DNA of 64,000 nt from Zygnema cylindricum (taxonomy: Eukaryota; Streptophyta; Zygnematophyceae; Zygnematales; Zygnemataceae): contig JBBHKE010001518.1 in the NCBI GenBank assembly GCA_037447655.1, positions 1 to 64,000 on the forward strand, given 5' to 3'. Below, piece by piece: positions 31,040 through 43,113 of this stretch. A model generated the notes under the pieces. It worked only from the letters and a program-made list of their open reading frames with translations. It searched no databases and was not told the DNA's origin. A program made the position numbers and the translations under genes. Each line of letters opens with the position of its first letter. The stretch's first letter is position 1.

Positions 31040-31640
31040 TGGCGTTCAAAAATTCCATGGCCACCGTCAAGTTTTCGTGAAAGTCAACATTTCGCGACTC
31101 CACTACGTTTCGAGACATAAGATTAGAGATTTGGAACTGATTCAAATTTGAACTATAATCGACGAAAATTCCACTCCAACTTCATGCACTGAAATTGTCA
31201 GTCCATTTGTTTCGCTCAATACACAGTCGCTCGGCAACCCCAAATTGTAACATCCCGTACGGACGGAACCCGTCCACTCCAAAGTTCCTCAAGTGCCTTT
31301 TCGACCGAAACCGAAGTCTAACCTTCGATTGAAAACATTGTTAGCCATCACGATGGCTTCTCCCCAAAGCGAAACATAGTGCTATATGCTATGAAGCATG
31401 GCACGCACCATTTACTGTCCTAATTTTTTGTCCGGCTACTCCATTAGATTCGGGTGCATAAGCGGCGGTAAATTGCTGCTTGATTCCCCGCTCTTCAGGG
31501 ACCTCCTTAAATACGGAAACTCTTCACCATCATCCGACCTTACGAATTTCAATTTTTTGTCCACATTCACCTTTTCTCCGGTCACCAATTCCAAGCCTCT
31601 CACAAACGAATTCTTTATCATCACCTTAATGTTTCCCTTT
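31040..31640 (-). pseudogene. C3 integrase and linker remnant
   Basis: The minus frames contain GEKVNVDKKLKFVRSDDGEE (the integrase block with its catalytic Asp and the xSDNGxE pattern) and, near 31100-31170, SSNLNQFQI and SRNVVESRNVDFHEN, the copia linker that follows the integrase. Frames are interrupted. Confidence 0.7.
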
Positions 31641-31772
31641 GAAGTGTGGCATAATCGATCATGTCAAAGGATAAGATTTTCGTTCTACATCGCCAAGGAA
31701 AGCATAGAAAATTAACTTACTCACCATATTATTCGATACAAATTCTTCTCTGATTTGAATTTCCTCATTATT

Positions 31773-32420
31773 TTAAATCATGATTCTAACATCCTCCAAA
31801 GAAATGACTCTACCTCCGGCTTTTTGAATTTGAGATATACTAACCAAATTAACCACTCTATTAAGAATAGATAATGCATCGTTCAACTTAGCTTTGTTCA
31901 CACATTTTTTCCAAAATTTTGTCTCACCGTTAAATCGATTCGGACTGTTCCAACCGTGTCCAACGGAATCACGTCTACTTGCAACAGTGAGGTTCTTTGG
32001 AACCGCAAACTTCATGGTACCCGAAAATAAGCTTAAGTTCGTACACACATGATGAGTGGCGCTGTTATCAATAATCCAATCTCTCACATATTGATTCTGT
32101 AAAGCCAAATTCAAAATTGCTCCGGTATTCTAGTCCAAAGATAGAAAAATTATGATATTGCTCCCTAATGTCGCTTCCAAATTCCGTATAATTTCCTTGA
32201 TGTCCGGCTCCTCTTAATTTGCCGTGACCGTGTCCATGTCCTCGGCCTCGTTTTCCATTTTTTTAAACGTTATAATAAGAAAAAAATCCACCATCTGGTT
32301 GGAAACATTGAGAACTCACATGTCCACTTATGGAAAATTTTGTGTTTCTTTTCTTATGCAGGCAATCGGCAACAAAAGGCCCATACTTCTCACATTAAAA
32401 ACAAGTCACATTGGAGGTGC
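31773..32420 (-). pseudogene. C3 protease and zinc-knuckle region
   Basis: The frame holds VRDWIIDNSATHHVCTNLSL, the protease active-site box with DSGA changed to DNSA. Upstream at about 32360-32400 a zinc knuckle reads C-F-stop-C-EKYG-P-FVADC: a stop codon splits the first CxxC and the metal-binding His is Pro. The protein is not functional. Confidence 0.7.
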
Positions 32421-32579
32421 TAGATTGGTCAAATTGACTGCTACTAAATCCAACATTTTGACCTCTACCTTCACCTCTTCCTCTAAAATTTCTTCTTATA
32501 CCCACTCTTCTTTGTAACAAATTTAAATGTGGGAAATTCAAGGTATTCTTTCCAAACCTCTACCTTGACTCTCTCTAGA

Positions 32580-32935
32580 ATTCTCAAAATATTTCAATTA
32601 GTTCACCACATACTCAAGTGTAGCTTTTTTATTAGATTGAATCATCTCACGAGACGTAGAAAATCTTTAGGGTAATCCCGCTTAAAATACATGTAACTTC
32701 TTAATTTCGGGTACAAATTTACCAAAACTACTCAATCCCTCCAACAAAATATTAAAACTTTTGACTCCGTTATCAATTGATTCATTATGTTTAAACTAAA
32801 ATTTAATAAGATCCTTAAAAACATCATTTGCCTTCTCTTTGACTCTTTCTCAAATTAACTCTCTACTGCTTGCCAACTTTCAGGTGAGGTCTTACAAGTG
32901 AGAAAATAATCATGGGTCGATCTGTTAAGAAATGA
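32580..32935 (-). pseudogene. C3 gag (UBN2-type) remnant
   Basis: The minus-strand frame around 32930-32600 contains PESWQAVES, RQMMFLRILLNF, ESIDNGVKSFNILLEGLSSF and EIKKLHVFLAGLP-like words, the pattern of copia gag. Two or more stops interrupt it. It ends abruptly at the GGCGCC-rich block. Confidence 0.65.
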
Positions 32936-32943
32936 TACTGAGC

Positions 32944-33030
32944 ACCTCCAAGCGCCGAAAGGGCGCCGGGAGGGCGCCGGATGGGCGCCGCGCCAAGCCG
33001 GCTCCGGCGCCGGTTCGGCGCCAGTAGGAC
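32944..33030. repeat. GGCGCC-rich palindromic block
   Basis: About 80 bases with five GGCGCC sites and related GCGCC words in otherwise AT-rich DNA. It lies at the broken 5' end of the C3 gag. A minus-strand frame runs through it, but the Arg/Pro/Ala run is likely an artefact. Confidence 0.8.
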
Positions 33031-33819
33031 GCCAAATTCATTGACGGCGAACAAAATTACTTTGCGCGTTTGGTTGGTTCACAATTTTGTCTTGGTCGGT
33101 TGGTGAAATTAGGTCGATTTGGTTTTGTCGGTTCAATTACATTTCGTTTCTTTGTACGTTGTCAAGTGAACGCTACAAAAGTAGCTATTCTCGGTCCTAT
33201 GGAATCTTGAGGTAGTGCCATCTAGGGGTTAACGCTTTTCAGCTTGAGGACGTTTATATTACTTTTGAATGCGTAAATACTTAGTATTTTTTTTGAGGCC
33301 TAGAAAGGAGTGAATTGAGGAGATCTTTGTAGTTTGAAGTTTTATTAATATACTGAGTCATTGGAAAAGTACTTTGTGGTGTATCTCTTATGCACTTGCG
33401 TGTATTGCATCGGAGCATGTGAACTAGCAACTCTTGCCATTATGAAGCGAAATCCTCGGCGGAACCAAGTGGAGGAGTTCTACGGACTCAATATCACGAG
33501 GTCGAGGAGTGGGGGGGAAAAAATGTAAAGATGAAAGGAGATCTTTCAACGCTTTTAGAAGCTTCTCAAAAAATAAGGAGGTGATGACGATGGTGGGGGT
33601 AGCGACTTTAATAACACAAAGAGAAAGAAGAAGAAGGAGAAACCAAAATTTTATTACGAGGAAGAGGAGGAGAGTTCAATTGATGATCTTAAAGTCTTTA
33701 ACAAGACCATCACCCTCAGTAACCCTAACTATTCAATTTGGAATAAATACAATTGAGAAGCATTCCCACCAAAGAATCTTTGCAACATTATAATCGGCAA
33801 TTGAATAAAAGTGGGTATT

Positions 33820-34170
33820 AAAAACGAAGAGGGGAGCCTTAAGAGAAACTCTCGAATACAAGGCCAAGTTAGTATGTAAAAGCTTGTAGCACAAGGCAGG
33901 AATCAATTATTCAAAGACATTTGATCCACTGTCAAGTTTGATTCTTTAAGAGAAATTTTTGCAAAGGCAACAGCGGAAAGGATGCATATCCAATAGACGG
34001 ATGTGGAATCCACCTTTTTTAATAGAGAAGTAGAGGAGGTGTACATGAAAATCCCAAACGGAGTCTTTGCGGAGAAAGGGAAGGTTTCGAGACTAAATAA
34101 AGCTTTGTATGGTTTAAAATAGGTGATGTGGATGTGGAATCACAAACTTCATAAGGTAATGGTTGTTGTT
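33820..34170 (+). pseudogene. Ty1/copia RT relic C4
   Basis: Over several + frames one reads KAKLVCKSL, HKAGINYSKTFDPLSS, then TDVESTFFNREVEEVYMKIP and KVSRLNKALYGLK, which is the RT block series (KARLVxxG, INYxxTFxPV, TDVxTAFLNGxLEEVYMxxP, LxKALYGLKQ). Stops and shifts are frequent. It is followed directly by the purine tract at 34180. Confidence 0.7.
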
Positions 34171-34179
34171 TTGGAAAAC

Positions 34180-34420
34180 GTTAGATGGAAAGGAAGAAGA
34201 GATAGAGAGGAGATAGAGAGGGAGAGGGAGAGAGAGGTGGAGAGATGGAAAGAAAAAGGGAGAGGGAGAGGTGGGAGAGAGAGAGGGAGAGGGAGAGGGA
34301 GAGGAAAGGGAGCGAGAGAGGGAGAGGGAGAGGGAGAGGGAAAGGGAGAGGGAGAGGGTTGGAGAGAGGGAGAAGGAACGGGTTTGAGAAAGGGAGAGGC
34401 AGAGGAAGAGACAAAATAAC
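34180..34420 (+). repeat. (GGGAGA)n purine tract
   Basis: Mostly GGGAGAGGGAGA and GAGAGA units with occasional interruptions. Both-strand frames here (Arg/Glu/Gly-rich on +, Ser/Leu/Pro-rich on -) are low-complexity artefacts. Purine bias continues more weakly to about 34660. Confidence 0.9.
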
Positions 34421-34429
34421 AACTTTTCA

Positions 34430-35199
34430 ACATAATGAGGGTCAAAAAATGGCTTAAAAATTGAGAAAAAGAGAGAGGGATAGGTAAAGCGAAACGGGTA
34501 AAGAGTGAGTGTGCGACAAAAACTGACGGAGAAGGTGAGAGAGAAAGAAAGAGGAGAGATGGGGAGAGAGGAAATGAAAAGGAGGAAAGGAAAAATGCCA
34601 TTTGGGAGAGGGACGGAAATGGATAGAGATAGATAGTAAGAAAGCTAGAAAGAGAAATGGAAAAAAACAAACTCGTTAAATATAATGCTAAAAAATGTTT
34701 AGTATATTTTTTCACATTCCTTAGGATTGAATTTTTCCCGCTAACTTGGAACTCAATGATCATGTCGTTGATTGCTCTCATGCATCTTTTTAAAATCTGA
34801 TTACAAAAGCGAGAATCACTTGAAAAACGAAGGAAAAAAAATAAAAATGGCGCTTGGGAAAAACAAAAAAAATGGCGCTTTGAAACATTGACGAAAAATT
34901 AGGTCAACGAGCCATGGAAAGGACGATGTCTAAGCTCGTGAACGTACATTAAATTTTTGTCGCCTAATAATCTATGACGTTTTCACAACATTATAGTTTT
35001 ATGTGGATGATGAGTTGGCCACATGGAACTAGAATAATTACAATTTATATGGCACATTTCTTCCGTCCATTAAGTTGCTAGTTCATTATGGACCCAATTA
35101 GAGGTGACATTAACCCTAATATGTGGTCGTTTTGGACTTTTATCTCTCAAATAGCAACCATATTAGAGTAAAGGAACTATGTTAATATAAATTAGTAGC
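34430..35199. other. No gene seen
   Basis: Purine-biased then AT-rich sequence with short frames only. Confidence 0.5.
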
Positions 35200-35656
35200 G
35201 GTGTGTATCGGCAAGAAATTTATCGCGATAACACCGATACCAATAGTTATCGGTTATTGAACGGTCACGAGTCCCGATATATCGCTCCGAGACCAACAAA
35301 TTCCTTATAGGCGATAAGTGGAAAAAATACAGTACATTATATAATAGTACTCTATAATATATTGTTTTATACTTTTTATTGTATATAGTGTGGATGTCAT
35401 GCGTAACAAACTGTTTCGTAATCTGCGTAACGGAATAACGGATGTGCAATACGATGGAATAAAAAGTACAAGCCGTACGCTACAAACTGTAGAATTATCG
35501 CCAATAATTATCGGTACTGGTGTTATCGCGATTATTGGTTTTTTATCGGCGATAACACCGGTATCGAGTTATCGTGCGTATATATCGATTATCGGCAAGC
35601 TAAATAAAGGTACATATCGATTATCGGCAAAACCTTCCCGATACATAACACTATAG
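35200..35656. mobile_element. CGATA-rich inverted-repeat element
   Basis: The two ends are imperfect inverted repeats of about 35 bp, starting roughly AGCGGTGTGTATCGGCAAG on the left and, inverted, AGTGTTATGTATCGGGAAG on the right. Internal ATTATCGG and CGCGATAACACCG words are also inverted between the halves, so the whole could fold into a long hairpin. No transposase frame. A non-autonomous DNA element is the most likely reading. Confidence 0.55.
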
Positions 35657-35984
35657 ATCAGTAACTATATTATGTTAAATTTACTCTAATAAAACAGTTA
35701 ACAACGTCTTTTAATCGTGAAAAAACCTAAATTGACCTTAGTTTACCCAAATTAAGGAAAAACCCTAAAATATAACCCTTATTACAGTTATTAGTGTTAA
35801 GTGTTGGTTGCGTTCCAAGAATTTGACGCTAACATACGTCACAATTAGGTGACAGGGTACGTTATGTCAAATTTAAAGATTAGTCACTATTATAGTGTGA
35901 AAATTTAGTCGAGGCCACACAATGGAAAAAGTGAATACAAATTAGCGTTAGTAAATAAATTAGAGTAAGTTTTCTTTCGGCGGA

Positions 35985-36066
35985 AGGCCTTGAACTTAAA
36001 TAAGAGTTAATAACATTGATTTTTTTACACTAATTATTTATTGAAGCTAATAGCGATTCACGGTGT
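35985..36066 (+). repeat. Dispersed repeat, copy 2
   Basis: Partner of 17388-17480 (shared AGGCCTTGAA, TTTTTTACACTAATTATTTA and TTCACGGTGTA). Confidence 0.6.
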
Positions 36067-38337
36067 AACGGAGAAATAAGTGAGGATATTGTTTTCTAAC
36101 ATCGGAACACTCTAAAAAGTAGTGAAGAGAATGTTCGCTAATAAACAAAATAACAAACCTAAATTAAGGTTACATGGGAAGATACCCTAAATAAGATACG
36201 TTCTCTTCTACCCCAATTGTTCCTTCGCACATTCTTTCGCACATTTGGAGGAAAAGGAGATGGGTTAAACCATAGTTCAAAAGTAGGCGTTTTTATGGTA
36301 GGCCTTTGGTAGGGGCACAAAACTTGGCACTAAACTCGCGTAGAGTAGGCATATTGTATGGGTGTGCGTTGCGGACACTCTTGTACGATCGTACGAATAT
36401 GACGTATGATCATAGTACAGCGCACGCCACCTGACGAAATTTTTTAGCGAACTGACGCGGCGTAGGATGACATTCCGCCGGAAAGAAAACCCGGAAAAAA
36501 AACAAAAAAAACGCGGACGGGCAACTGCGAGCGGTGGAGTGAAATAAGTGCGCTGGAGTTGAAATGAGAGAGGTGGAGAGCGGTGAGAGTGCCGTGAGAG
36601 AGAGTACGCAAAGTTCATAGTATATTCAGAAAGGGCGAACTCGCCAAAGTGTTTTTGCAGCCACCAACGGGTAGGTTTTGGTAATATTTTTGGCAGTGTG
36701 GAATACTTTTTTTTTATCATCCCATGCTGCCGGGTTGATCAATTTGAGGCTTTATTTAGTGTGGCCTTCAAATTTGCAGACGTTAATATGACAGATAGTC
36801 CCATAGTAAGTTGTGTTATGGGCTTTTCATGCGATCTTCTTAGATCGCTACTTTGATCAACGACCGTCTGATTGTCCAAATCTAACAGTTTAAATAAAAA
36901 ATACCTCAAAACTCACAGAAAGAAAAAATTGTCCGCATGTTTTTTAAAATTTAGACATGGCGTTTAATTTGTGCAACTCAACCTTGTTACAATTTTTTTC
37001 CATTTTGCCACCCATACAATATGGGTCTTAAGATCATATCGTATGTTTTACATTTAATAGGTATATTGTATGGGCCTAGTTTCACCTAGTTTTGAACTAT
37101 GGGTTAAACAGAGAGCATCGACCAATAATGTTCAGAAATGATGACAATGCAATGCCATCATGACTTTGCGGCAATAAAATTAGCATTTACGACAAGTCTC
37201 GTACTCTCAAATACAAACCACACCGACCAAGGTATGGAAATTGAACTGTACAAAAGACAGGGAGGAAGGTTCGGTAGCGCTATATGTTCTGTTAAGACAC
37301 CACTTATTCATTGACACGTGTTGAAGGGACAGAAAATCGGATAACATATAGCATCTTACATGAGATACGAACGGACGCCTTCAAGACTATCCCTGACGCC
37401 AATCCCATTAATAAAATGTTTTAAGCTGCACAAAAGACAGTTCGGACGCTCGCACGTCAAAATTTTTTGAAGTAAAAGGAAAAAAATGGTTTTCCACCTT
37501 CCAAAATCTATTTGATTCGACCTTTCATACGGTCACCGACAATCTACACCAACTAGATTAAAATACGACACCATTTATTATTTACATCGTTGGAAGGAAA
37601 GCATACTTGTTCAAATCGTGCGATTTTTTCATTTTTTTCTGATTAAACTTATATTTTGTGACTGTTGAAAAAATCACAAAAAAAAGCGATGTACTTTTTG
37701 ACCGATAAACTAAACGGACAATTTACGGGAAAATAATTCTATTTCCCGTAAAATGTACAGTATTTTACGGAAATGTATAGAATTTGCGGAAAACATATGT
37801 CGCAGTTTTTGGTAATTTTTGTCCAGTGAACTGAAAAAAATTACACATAACATGTACATCCTTTCATGAAAAATGTACGCATATTTTGAAAAGAGACGTT
37901 TGAAACGTCTCACTTTTTTCGCGTGGTGAGTTTGAAAACAGTACGGTCGTCTTCTTCATTTTTTTTTTGAAAAAAGCCGCCAGATAATGTTGAAAACAAA
38001 ACATTACATGAAATTGCCTCCCTACATCCTACCCTCCACCCTCCTAAGCTGAGCGATAGAGAGAAGGCATCCATGGCTGTTTGTCCTATATAATCATACA
38101 GACGGACTTTGACAAAAAATTGCGTTTGCCGACTTTTAATCCTAACTCTGCGATGTTTTCGCGTAGCCTATTTTGCATTATTTCGTTGCCAGTTGATGAA
38201 GAAGTTCAGATACACGCATGGAGTGTCATACTTAGTTAAACATTTTTTATTTTTTAGCGCTCATTTAACAAAAAATACACAAACTGCGCTATATGTAAAA
38301 TTCTTTTTGTTTTACATGTACGGAATGCAAAAATTAA
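36067..38337. other. Intergenic stretch with no supported gene
   Basis: The longest frame (36277-36720, minus, 147 codons) has no recognisable domain, no supporting splice or regulatory signal, and a Tyr/Arg/His-rich composition typical of chance frames. Nothing else stands out. Confidence 0.45.
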
Positions 38338-38883
38338 TGGTTCTTTGGGTATTTACTAGGTCTGAACATGTAAAATAAAATGCAAAAAAGAAGCAAAGGC
38401 AATCTGCCTCTTACTCCTCTCCTCAACTCCCACACTTGTCGCAATCATTGAAGGTTAGAGAGGGAGCTAGAGCCATGAAGGTAAGAGAGGGAGCTAAAGC
38501 CATGGCTACCTATGCTGTCATGAGAGAGACAAGCAATGGTTTTTGGTAGGTTTACCAAAAAGGACTTGATGCCCAAGATTTGATCCTGGTACCTACTGTA
38601 TGTCAAAGTCAACAATAGTCGTTAGCTTTATCCTATAGCCTACGATCGTTTGTCAAAGTCAACAATAGTCGTTAGCTTTATCTTATAGCCTACGACTAAT
38701 GCTCAAATATATAGGGTTTGTTAGACATTTAAAGATGTACACATACATGAATTCATTTAACCGAACGAATAAAATTTTGGCGCATAGACTCAATTAGAGT
38801 ATATTACGAATTACAGTACTTCGCGAAACAAATACTGTGCATTTATGTCAACGGCTAGAGTTAAAAGCTGGTTTTGATCGAAC
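38338..38883 (+). repeat. C5 left LTR with internal tandem duplications
   Basis: Matches 43869-44244 (TAGGTCT.AACATGT.AAATAAAATGC at the start, AGAGTTAAAAGCTGGTTTTG at the end). It contains a 46-bp tandem duplication (38599-38693, TGTCAAAGTCAACAATAGTC twice) and a 28-bp duplication (AGAGAGGGAGCTAGAGCCATG, about 38455-38505) that the right LTR lacks. Confidence 0.8.
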
Positions 38884-39407
38884 AGCCACGATAGGTGCTG
38901 AGATCGCGGAATCGGCGTTTTGGCGGATTTCGGTCACAGCAACGTCAAGTGACACAGGGCACAACCTCATTGGCTTGCGACATCTCCGAAAAATATGGGA
39001 ACGAATCCGGATATGGTATGCGTCGACATTTTGGCCATGCCGTACGATGGTCGTACAGATAGTACTCCGACACCTGTTCCTTTCTGTACAACATAGTATT
39101 CTGATTGGTGGCATACTCTAGTACTAGAGGGTTTAGAGAGGGATTTAGGATTTAGGAAAATTGGTAGGTAGCCGCCTTTTTCCTAGAGTGCTTCTGTACA
39201 AAAGGTCAACTTTACCTTTTAATAACCTAATACTCACGGGAGCAAATTCAGTGATTCGTTTTGCTATCGACTCATGGGAGTCTTGTCTTCACAGGGGTGA
39301 ACCTGGTCAGAGTTTTCGTCTACCAGGGTGGCTGTTATTCTTGTTGAAACACTAAGGGGTCAAGGTTATCCTAGAGGCTTTGTCTGAGTTGCCCACTCTG
39401 AGGACCT

Positions 39408-40665
39408 ATGGAGGTCTCAAAGTTAAAGGTTATGAGCCCACCCTCTAGGGTACCCATTTTTAATGGAGCTGGCTCTATATATTGGGAAAGTATGATGACA
39501 GGAGCTCTATGTGAGAAAAGGTTTTGGGGAATAGTAAGTGGGCGAGTGAGGCATCCATCTGGTGTAGGCATCCCTCATGGTTTGGAGGAAGCACATTCAC
39601 CAGAGATGTAGATCCATCTCCAACAAAGGAGACAAAGGAAAGGGAGGTGGTGGACAAAGAAAAGGAGAAGGAGACGATCACACCTATTGCAACCGGTTCA
39701 GCATTCATGTCACCTATTGCGAGCAACAAGGAGAATGATATTGATGTCTTTGACTATAACAATATGGCCGCAAAGCACTTCATCATCGGACATCTTACTC
39801 AAGGGTTTGCATCTCCTCATTTGCACGTAGAAAGGGCATCCGATCTATAAGTGGCTTTCATAGAGATTTACGAAAGTGGTACGATTTAACAACAACAGTT
39901 GGTTGATCAGAAAAAAAATGTATATGTATACAATGGGGGGAATAACTTGGATTTCTGTAACGAGCTCGCAACATTTTTCATGGAGTTAGAGTGTGTTGGA
40001 AAAGTACAAACTGAAAAGGAAAAGGTTAGTTGCTTACTCATGAAGTTACCAGATGAGTTCGAGAATATAAACAACCGTGTGCAAGACTTGCTGGACTAAA
40101 CCTGGAAAAGGAATTCAGTGGTGGGGATGATTCTCATTCGAGAGAATACGATAGAGATCAGAAAGGCAGGAAAGAGTGGGCAAGCCTTAGCAGCCGAGAC
40201 TGATTAGAGGAAAAAGGATCTTAGAAAACCAATCAAAAACTACAGACGGGGGTTGCAAAAAGATTTTTCAGATGAGTTAGGACCGAGGGCTCCCAGGGGG
40301 CTGTGTCATTTTTGTAAGAAACCAGGGCACTATATGGCTGAGTGCACTAAGCTAACCAAACTTCGGTTAGAGGAGGGGTATATCGGTGGATCTTTAAGAG
40401 GAAAGAAAAAGGCTCACCAAGGAACTATATGGCTGAGTGCACTAAGCTAACCGAACTTCGGTTAAAGGAGGGGCAGATTTGTGGATATTTAAGAGGAAAG
40501 AAAAAGGATTTTGTGACGCAGGTACACGAGGAAGAGTCCAAAGACGAGGACAATGAGCTCTTGTTGCATGAGGAGTTCGAGATAATGACCGAGGTCAAAA
40601 TTCCACGAAAGCAGAAATGTGCCTTTAGAGGATTAAAAGGTGAAGGAGGCAGGATTGTGGATTGA
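39408..40665 (+). pseudogene. C5 gag with zinc knuckle
   Basis: Begins PIFNGAGSIYWESMMTGALC (the copia gag N-terminal pattern), continues with shifts through AAKHFIIGHLTQGF and VSCLLMKLPDEFENI, and reaches a complete zinc knuckle CHFCKKPGHYMAEC (CX2CX4HX4C) at about 40306-40347. A ~94-bp tandem duplication (40330-40520) repeats MAECTKLT and the following basic stretch. Confidence 0.75.
40330..40520. repeat. 94-bp tandem duplication in C5 gag
   Basis: Two copies of TATATGGCTGAGTGCACTAA.. through AAGAGGAAAGAAAAAGG, differing at a few positions. Confidence 0.9.
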
Positions 40666-41560
40666 AGTGCCTCCATGCACATGTGTAAGCACAAACACAT
40701 GTTCACTAAGATGAGAAAGATTCCCACCGTAGACATAGAATATAGGGATGGGAGGGTAGTCATTACTACTTTGTTTGGATCAGTTGATGTGAAAGTTGTG
40801 GTAGAGGGAAAGACATCCATAGTCACATTCTCAAATGTGTTGTTTATCCCTGAGTTAAACAAAAATCTAATCTCAACATTTGTGTTAGATGATAAGGGTT
40901 TTGAGACTAGCACTAGGAAGGGAACCTTTACTGCTAGCTTTGAGGAGGAAGTTTATTTTAATGTTGAAAAACGTAGCCAATGGATGTTTAGGCTGATTTT
41001 AAGCAATTAAAAGAAGAAACTTTGTTATGCAGGTGTTAATGCTATTATGTTATGGCATAAGAGGCTTGGATATGTGCAATAAGATAAGTTGAAAGAAATA
41101 AAAGAGATGGGAATAATGAAAGGAATTCGGTTTGGAGAAAGTGAAAACCTAAGTGATTGTAGTGGTTGTGCTCAAGGTAAGGCACACAGATTACCTTTCC
41201 TAAAGGAAGCCACTTATAAAGGAGAAAAAACTTTAGACTTGGTATACATTGATATAAGGGGACCGGCCAAAGTGCCTTCACCCGGGGGTAAGAGGTTTAT
41301 GATAACAATCACAGACGATTGGTCTCTGTATTCTAGAGTGTATTTTTTGAAAAATACATCAGAGGCCCCACAATTTTTCAAGAAATATTTAAAATATGGA
41401 GTAAGAAACTCCATGAAACCTGTATTAAGAGAATAAGGAGTGATAATTGGGGAGAGTATACCTCCTGTCAGTTTGAGGATTTTCTTAGAGAAGATCGAGT
41501 GCAACATCAATAAATAGTCCGTGAAAATCTTTAACAAAATGGTGTGGCAGAGGTTAAGCG
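40666..41560 (+). pseudogene. C5 protease and integrase
   Basis: The protease box is interrupted by a stop (IVD-stop-SASMHMC), followed by the usual VLFIPELNKNLIS. The GAG-pre region has LWHKRLGY and SDCSGCAQGKAHRLPF (zinc-binding), then the integrase core LVYIDIRGP and FMITITDDWSLYSRVYFLK. The catalytic Glu region near 41440-41540 is broken by stops. Confidence 0.75.
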
Positions 41561-42399
41561 AACTAAGTGATAGTGGACAAGTATGTTGTGGATAAGAAGA
41601 TACAAAAGAGATTATGTGCACAAACAATGAGGCGTACAAAATTATCTTAAAATAGGATTTACTTGCCACTAAAAGGCGAACACTTTATGAGAGATGGAGC
41701 GGGCCGAAAACCAGATGTTACACACTTAAAGGTTTTTGGTAGTCAAGTGTTCAGTCTATACACAGATCGGTCAAATTGGAAGTTAGATTTGAAAGGAAAA
41801 CCATGATATCTGTTAGGATATCATGAATGTGTAAAAGGATTTAGAGTTTATGATCTCAAGAGAGAAGTAAAATTCTAGAGAAGCATCTAGTGGTTATTGA
41901 TAAAGCGAAATCCATAGATCCTTTTAAGCATACAAAGACAATCAAAATTAGATTTGACTCAAAAAATTTTGATGACTTTGAGCTTCATAACTATCCAATT
42001 TTCTAAGAAGATAATGATCTTGCAGGTACAAATCAGATTGAGGGGGATTCACCCGTGGAACACCTAGTGCCAACTCCAAACGAAGAGGAAGACGTGGTGG
42101 AAATAGACACGAAATCAAAGGATAGGGGAGAAGTCGAAACTGTTTGAAAGAATCCACGGAGTCATCTATTCCGGTATCAGAGTTTGAGGGTGGAAGGAGA
42201 AGCAACAAAAGATTGCAAGAGAAACAAGTTGACAACAAGGTAACCAAACTATCTCACCCCGATGAACCCCAAACTTATGGTGAGGCGATAAACTTTCCTG
42301 AGAGGAGCCAGTGGAAGAGAGTGATTAACAAAGAGATGTCTTCAACTATGGCGGCCGATACATAGGAATTGGTGGACTAGCCTCCAAACCAAAGGCCAA

Positions 42400-42890
42400 T
42401 TGGGTATGAGTGGGTGTTTAAAATGAAACTTTACCCGGATAACACCATTGAGCGCTATAAGGCTCGGTTAGTGGCAAAAGGATTTACCCAGAAAGAGGGA
42501 ATTGACTACGAGGAGACATTTGCCCTTGTCGTCAAGTTTCCCTCCGTCCGGATACTTCTCTGTTTAGCGCCACCAGAAAACATCAAAGTACATCAAATGG
42601 ATATCAAGACGACCTTCCTACATGGGTAGTTCGAAGAGGAGATTTTTATACAACACCCCGAAGGATTTGTGGAGCAAATGGAGGAGAGAAAGGTATGCCG
42701 ATTGATCAAATCTTTGTATGGGCTAAAACAGGCGCCACGACAATGGAATAAGAAGCTTGATGAGTCTCTCACAAGTTTGGGGTATATTTGGATAAGCTCA
42801 GATCTTTCAATTTATTTGTTTCAAGATGAGGAAGAATTATCTTCATCGCAATTTATGCTGATGATTTGCTTATTTTAAGCAAATAAATGG
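42400..42890 (+). pseudogene. C5 reverse transcriptase
   Basis: Reads YEWVFKMKL, RYKARLVAKGFTQKEGIDYE, MDIKTTFLHG, a stop, then KSLYGLKQAPRQWNKKLDES. A one-base shift before the active site places an intact IYADDLLIL in the neighbouring frame at about 42847-42880, so both catalytic aspartates are still written in the DNA. This suggests C5 is younger than C1 to C4. Confidence 0.8.
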
Positions 42891-43113
42891 ATAAATTTAA
42901 TGAACTGAAATCAGATCTGAAAGTTAGATTTGAGATAAAGGATATGGGAGAGGCAAGGTATATTTTGGGAATTCAGGGAGAGAGAGTAAAGATAGCAAGA
43001 TAATTAGATTAACTCAGAAGGATGCTATTGGAAACATGTTAGAAAGATTTCAAATGGACAAGACTAATAGTTGTACCACTCCAATATAACTAAAGAAGGG
43101 AAGTGAAGGGAGT

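Larger units (their letters stand above)
29690..32935 (-). mobile_element. Deleted Ty1/copia retrotransposon C3
   Basis: On the minus strand: gag (32930-32580), zinc knuckle and protease (about 32420-31990), integrase and linker (31640-31040), a short polyprotein tail (30849-30538) and one LTR. Almost all of the reverse transcriptase and RNase H is missing, and the 5' end stops at a GC-rich block at 32940, with no 5' LTR found there. It lies between the converging ends of genes A and B. Confidence 0.75.

Noticed and set aside
34114-34781. 210-codon Ser/Leu/Pro frame on the minus strand
   Set aside because: Translation of the GGGAGA tract; no domain and no splice or start support.
36277-36720. 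147-codon minus-strand frame
   Set aside because: No domain, no promoter or splice support, and composition typical of a chance frame.
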